Below the pieces are notes generated by a model that saw only the letters and a list, made by a program, of their open reading frames with translations, was not told the origin of the DNA and did not search any database. Below, piece by piece: positions 62,146 to 64,000 of a DNA stretch of 64,000 nucleotides. Location: contig CALEJT010000023.1 in NCBI GenBank assembly GCA_937898685.1, forward strand, positions 1 to 64,000. The letters run 5' to 3'. How positions within the stretch are numbered: the stretch's first letter is position 1; each line of letters opens with the position of its first letter. The position numbers and the translations under genes are program-made. This stretch comes from an uncultured Gammaproteobacteria bacterium. GTDB lineage: Bacteria; Pseudomonadota; Gammaproteobacteria; Pseudomonadales; Pseudohongiellaceae.

Positions 62146-62826
62146 TTAGCGTTGCTGACGGCGCCAGTCCCAGGGCGGGACCGGGTTGGTGTCACGCCAA
62201 AGCCCGCGACGTTCGCGCTTGGCGGCGGCTTCAGCCTGCTCCAGCTCGCGATCGTCGGGTGCGAAGTTGCGGTACCACCAGGCGAGGCCGGCCTGTACCT
62301 GTTCCAGGTTGATGTTGCGGCCGTCGTGGTAGAGGGTGCCGACGAGGCGGCCGTATTGGTCGACATCGCGCTGCACCACCTGCACGTTCTTGTTGAGGAC
62401 GGCGTCCTTGAGGGCGTTGCCGGACACGCGCCCGAAGGCCTGACCCTGTTCCGGTGCGTCGATGCCGAAGAGGCGCACCCGTACTTCGTCGCCGTTGGTG
62501 AGCCGTAGCGTGAAGGTGTCGCCATCTGCCACGGAGACCACACGGCCGGCCAGCTCGACGCGCTGCTCGGTATCCGAAGTTGGTACTTGCTCCGGCGCTG
62601 GGGCAGAGAGATCGGGGAGCTGGAAGGAGGGGAAGGTGCTCTGCGCGTAGTCGCGCAGTTCACGGAAGACCTCACCGGGCCAGGTAAGGGCGCCGTCGCG
62701 CTGGTACTGCCAGACGCTCAGGCCGAGCGCGAGCAAGGCCACATAGACCAGGCTGCGGCTACGGCGTCGGCGGCGGAATCTGAACAAGTGCGAGCTCCAG
62801 CAGAGGCCCGGAGCGGGTGTCCTCAA
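62146..62826 (-). CDS. Thermonuclease (SNase)-family protein, membrane-anchored
   Basis: 226 residues. An N-terminal basic stretch and one membrane helix (SLVYVALLALGLSVW) precede an SNase-fold domain starting near 80: VSVADGDTFTLRL, RVRLFGIDAPEQGQ (with the active-site Arg and Glu) and DQYGRLVGTL (second Arg). It is likely an active, calcium-dependent nuclease facing the periplasm. Its ATG overlaps the upstream gene's stop by 4 nt. Confidence 0.88.
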   Translation of the reverse strand: MRTPAPGLCWSSHLFRFRRRRRSRSLVYVALLALGLSVWQYQRDGALTWPGEVFRELRDYAQSTFPSFQLPDLSAPAPEQVPTSDTEQRVELAGRVVSVADGDTFTLRLTNGDEVRVRLFGIDAPEQGQAFGRVSGNALKDAVLNKNVQVVQRDVDQYGRLVGTLYHDGRNINLEQVQAGLAWWYRNFAPDDRELEQAEAAAKRERRGLWRDTNPVPPWDWRRQQR

Positions 62827-64000
62827 GCTCCGGGAGTGGGCGCCGGGGTGGCGTACGGCGCGAAATCATCCTTGATGGCGGACAGGATTGCCAGCGCCGC
62901 CTCGCGCGCTTCGGCGGGGACGGGAAGGGTGTCGCCGCTACGCAGGCGCTCGTTGATCTGCTGGTAGACGTAGTCCTTGGCATAAGGGGGCAGGGCGTCG
63001 AAGTCGGCCGAGGCCACGAGATAGCTCAACGGGTACTTGAAGAGCCGCGTTTCGAGGTCGAAGTCGCGCAGCGAGCGGCCCTGGGCGTCGCGTTTGCCGC
63101 GGGCCTGGAAAGAGGCGGCGAAAGCGGGATCGCCGGTGATCCTGTCGGCAAGGGGCGCGGCATCGACGAAGAGCAGGATGTCGACCAGCTTGTCCAGCAT
63201 GCGGCTCAGCGCCTTTTGGGCCGGGGCCGGGAGTTCAGTCCAGCGCTGCGCGTCGCGGTAGTCGCCGTGACCGGTGCGCTGGAGCACCATCGGCGCCTTG
63301 AACTTCACGTAGGTCACCTGGTTCTGCACGGTCAGCTGATGTTCGAGCACCATCAGGGCCACGATGTCGCTGGTGTCGCGCGGGTAGGGCGCGGTGTTGA
63401 AGAGTCCGCTGTTGGCCAGGGAGTCGATGTTGAACTGCAGGTGTTCCTGCACCTGGGCCACCTGACCCGGGTTGCTCAGCACCACGTTGCCGAGGTGCGA
63501 CTGCTGTCCGCTCTGACCGGTGACGTACCAGCCGCCCCAGCGTTCGGCGATCGGGGTGGCGTCGGTGGTGTTGCCGGTGCCGCTGATGTCTTCCAGCAGC
63601 ACGCCACGGCGGTCGAAGAGGCCGGAGCGGGCGAGGAGGAGGGGCACGCCGCCTGCGGCGAGACCACTGGAATCGTGGCAGACCAGACAGCGTTCGTTCT
63701 CACGCTCCAGCGGCCGCGCTGCGTTCTGGGCGTTGTTGAAGACGTAGAACACCGAGCCCAGCTGTTCGTCCATCGTGGTGATTTCCACGATCGTGCTGTT
63801 CTGGACGTAGGCCACGTAGGTGTCGTCGGAAAAATAGATCGCACGCGGCGTCGACGGGCCGATCAGGCGATACTGCAGGCTGGTGGGGGAGAACACGAGC
63901 ACCTGCGAGCTGGGGTCGATGTCGAGCGCTTCCAGCAGAGAGTCGAAGTAGCCGCGTTCGGCCTTCCACTCGAGCTGGACTTCGCCACTGGCCAGACGCC
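62823..64000 (-). CDS. Single-CxxCH c-type cytochrome-like protein (5' end outside window)
   Basis: At least 391 residues are visible; the frame runs open past the right edge of the window, so the start is missing. Motifs are SSQVLVFSPTSLQYRLIGPS, PRAIYFSDDTYVAYV and CLVCHDSSG, which is a single heme-c site. The set matches a widespread but unnamed family of proteobacterial and planctomycete proteins with one CLxCH. It is likely exported, and heme attachment is inferred from CxxCH. It overlaps the nuclease gene by 4 nt. Confidence 0.75.
   Translation of the reverse strand, partial: RLASGEVQLEWKAERGYFDSLLEALDIDPSSQVLVFSPTSLQYRLIGPSTPRAIYFSDDTYVAYVQNSTIVEITTMDEQLGSVFYVFNNAQNAARPLERENERCLVCHDSSGLAAGGVPLLLARSGLFDRRGVLLEDISGTGNTTDATPIAERWGGWYVTGQSGQQSHLGNVVLSNPGQVAQVQEHLQFNIDSLANSGLFNTAPYPRDTSDIVALMVLEHQLTVQNQVTYVKFKAPMVLQRTGHGDYRDAQRWTELPAPAQKALSRMLDKLVDILLFVDAAPLADRITGDPAFAASFQARGKRDAQGRSLRDFDLETRLFKYPLSYLVASADFDALPPYAKDYVYQQINERLRSGDTLPVPAEAREAALAILSAIKDDFAPYATPAPTPGA

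Overview
The window reads as a chromosomal segment of a GC-rich gammaproteobacterium. Gammaproteobacterial-type housekeeping genes (rep, comM, ubiK, glnK, rsmE, rppH, ptsP, lgt-thyA-folA, rlmJ, pqiABC) lie among accessory genes for the cell surface, metals and signalling. A FlgN-like chaperone behind a sigma-28-type promoter suggests flagellar motility. RegB/RegA, several c-type cytochromes and ubiquinone genes suggest an aerobic, redox-sensing life style. I cannot assign a family. I saw no tRNA, rRNA, CRISPR array, transposase or prophage.

Layout. 0.2-12.7 kb is a surface block: a repeat-poor S-layer-like secreted protein, a protein-methyltransferase-like enzyme, SapC, an exported protein, a GT2 glycosyltransferase, a sugar epimerase and the complete dTDP-L-rhamnose pathway (rfbA, C, D, B), then an exported protein coupled to a matrixin metalloprotease. 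12.9-17.8 kb holds a cytochrome c5-like protein, rep helicase (minus strand), a FlgN-like gene and comM. 18.1-22.9 kb is a DUF1592-DUF1552-ankyrin cluster. 23.0-25.7 kb (minus strand) carries a reductase-like protein, a GbsR/MarR regulator with a palindromic operator, an exported protein and ubiK. 25.8-28.9 kb has the PII protein, rsmE, ribA and a ubiquinone-type hydroxylase. 28.9-31.8 kb is a Fur-box-preceded iron ABC uptake pair without an ATPase gene. 32.0-42.4 kb is a plus-strand run: rppH, ptsP, lgt, thyA, folA, a hydrolase, a NERD-helicase and small enzymes.

42.5-45.6 kb (minus strand) is a regB-regA-rlmJ block linked by 4-nt overlaps plus a MazG-like pyrophosphohydrolase. 45.7-49.8 kb is the most intriguing locus: two exported proteins that would both start with His after signal cleavage, a DUF4266 lipoprotein ending in a Cys motif, and an 868-residue outer-membrane protein that looks like two beta-barrels fused (DUF3570 plus a Met/His-rich barrel). 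I infer a copper-handling envelope system. 49.8-52.1 kb is an AT-richer pair (lipoprotein and divergent LuxR-type regulator) with a strong palindrome between them. 52.1-55.5 kb (minus strand) holds a MATE transporter, a cyclase-PilZ fusion and ApbE. 55.6-59.5 kb is a split pqiA, pqiB, pqiC and a DUF188 gene. 59.7-64.0 kb (minus strand) has a GST, an acetyltransferase, a 460-bp non-coding stretch with a roughly 112-bp direct repeat, tag, a thermonuclease homologue and a CxxCH protein that runs off the window.
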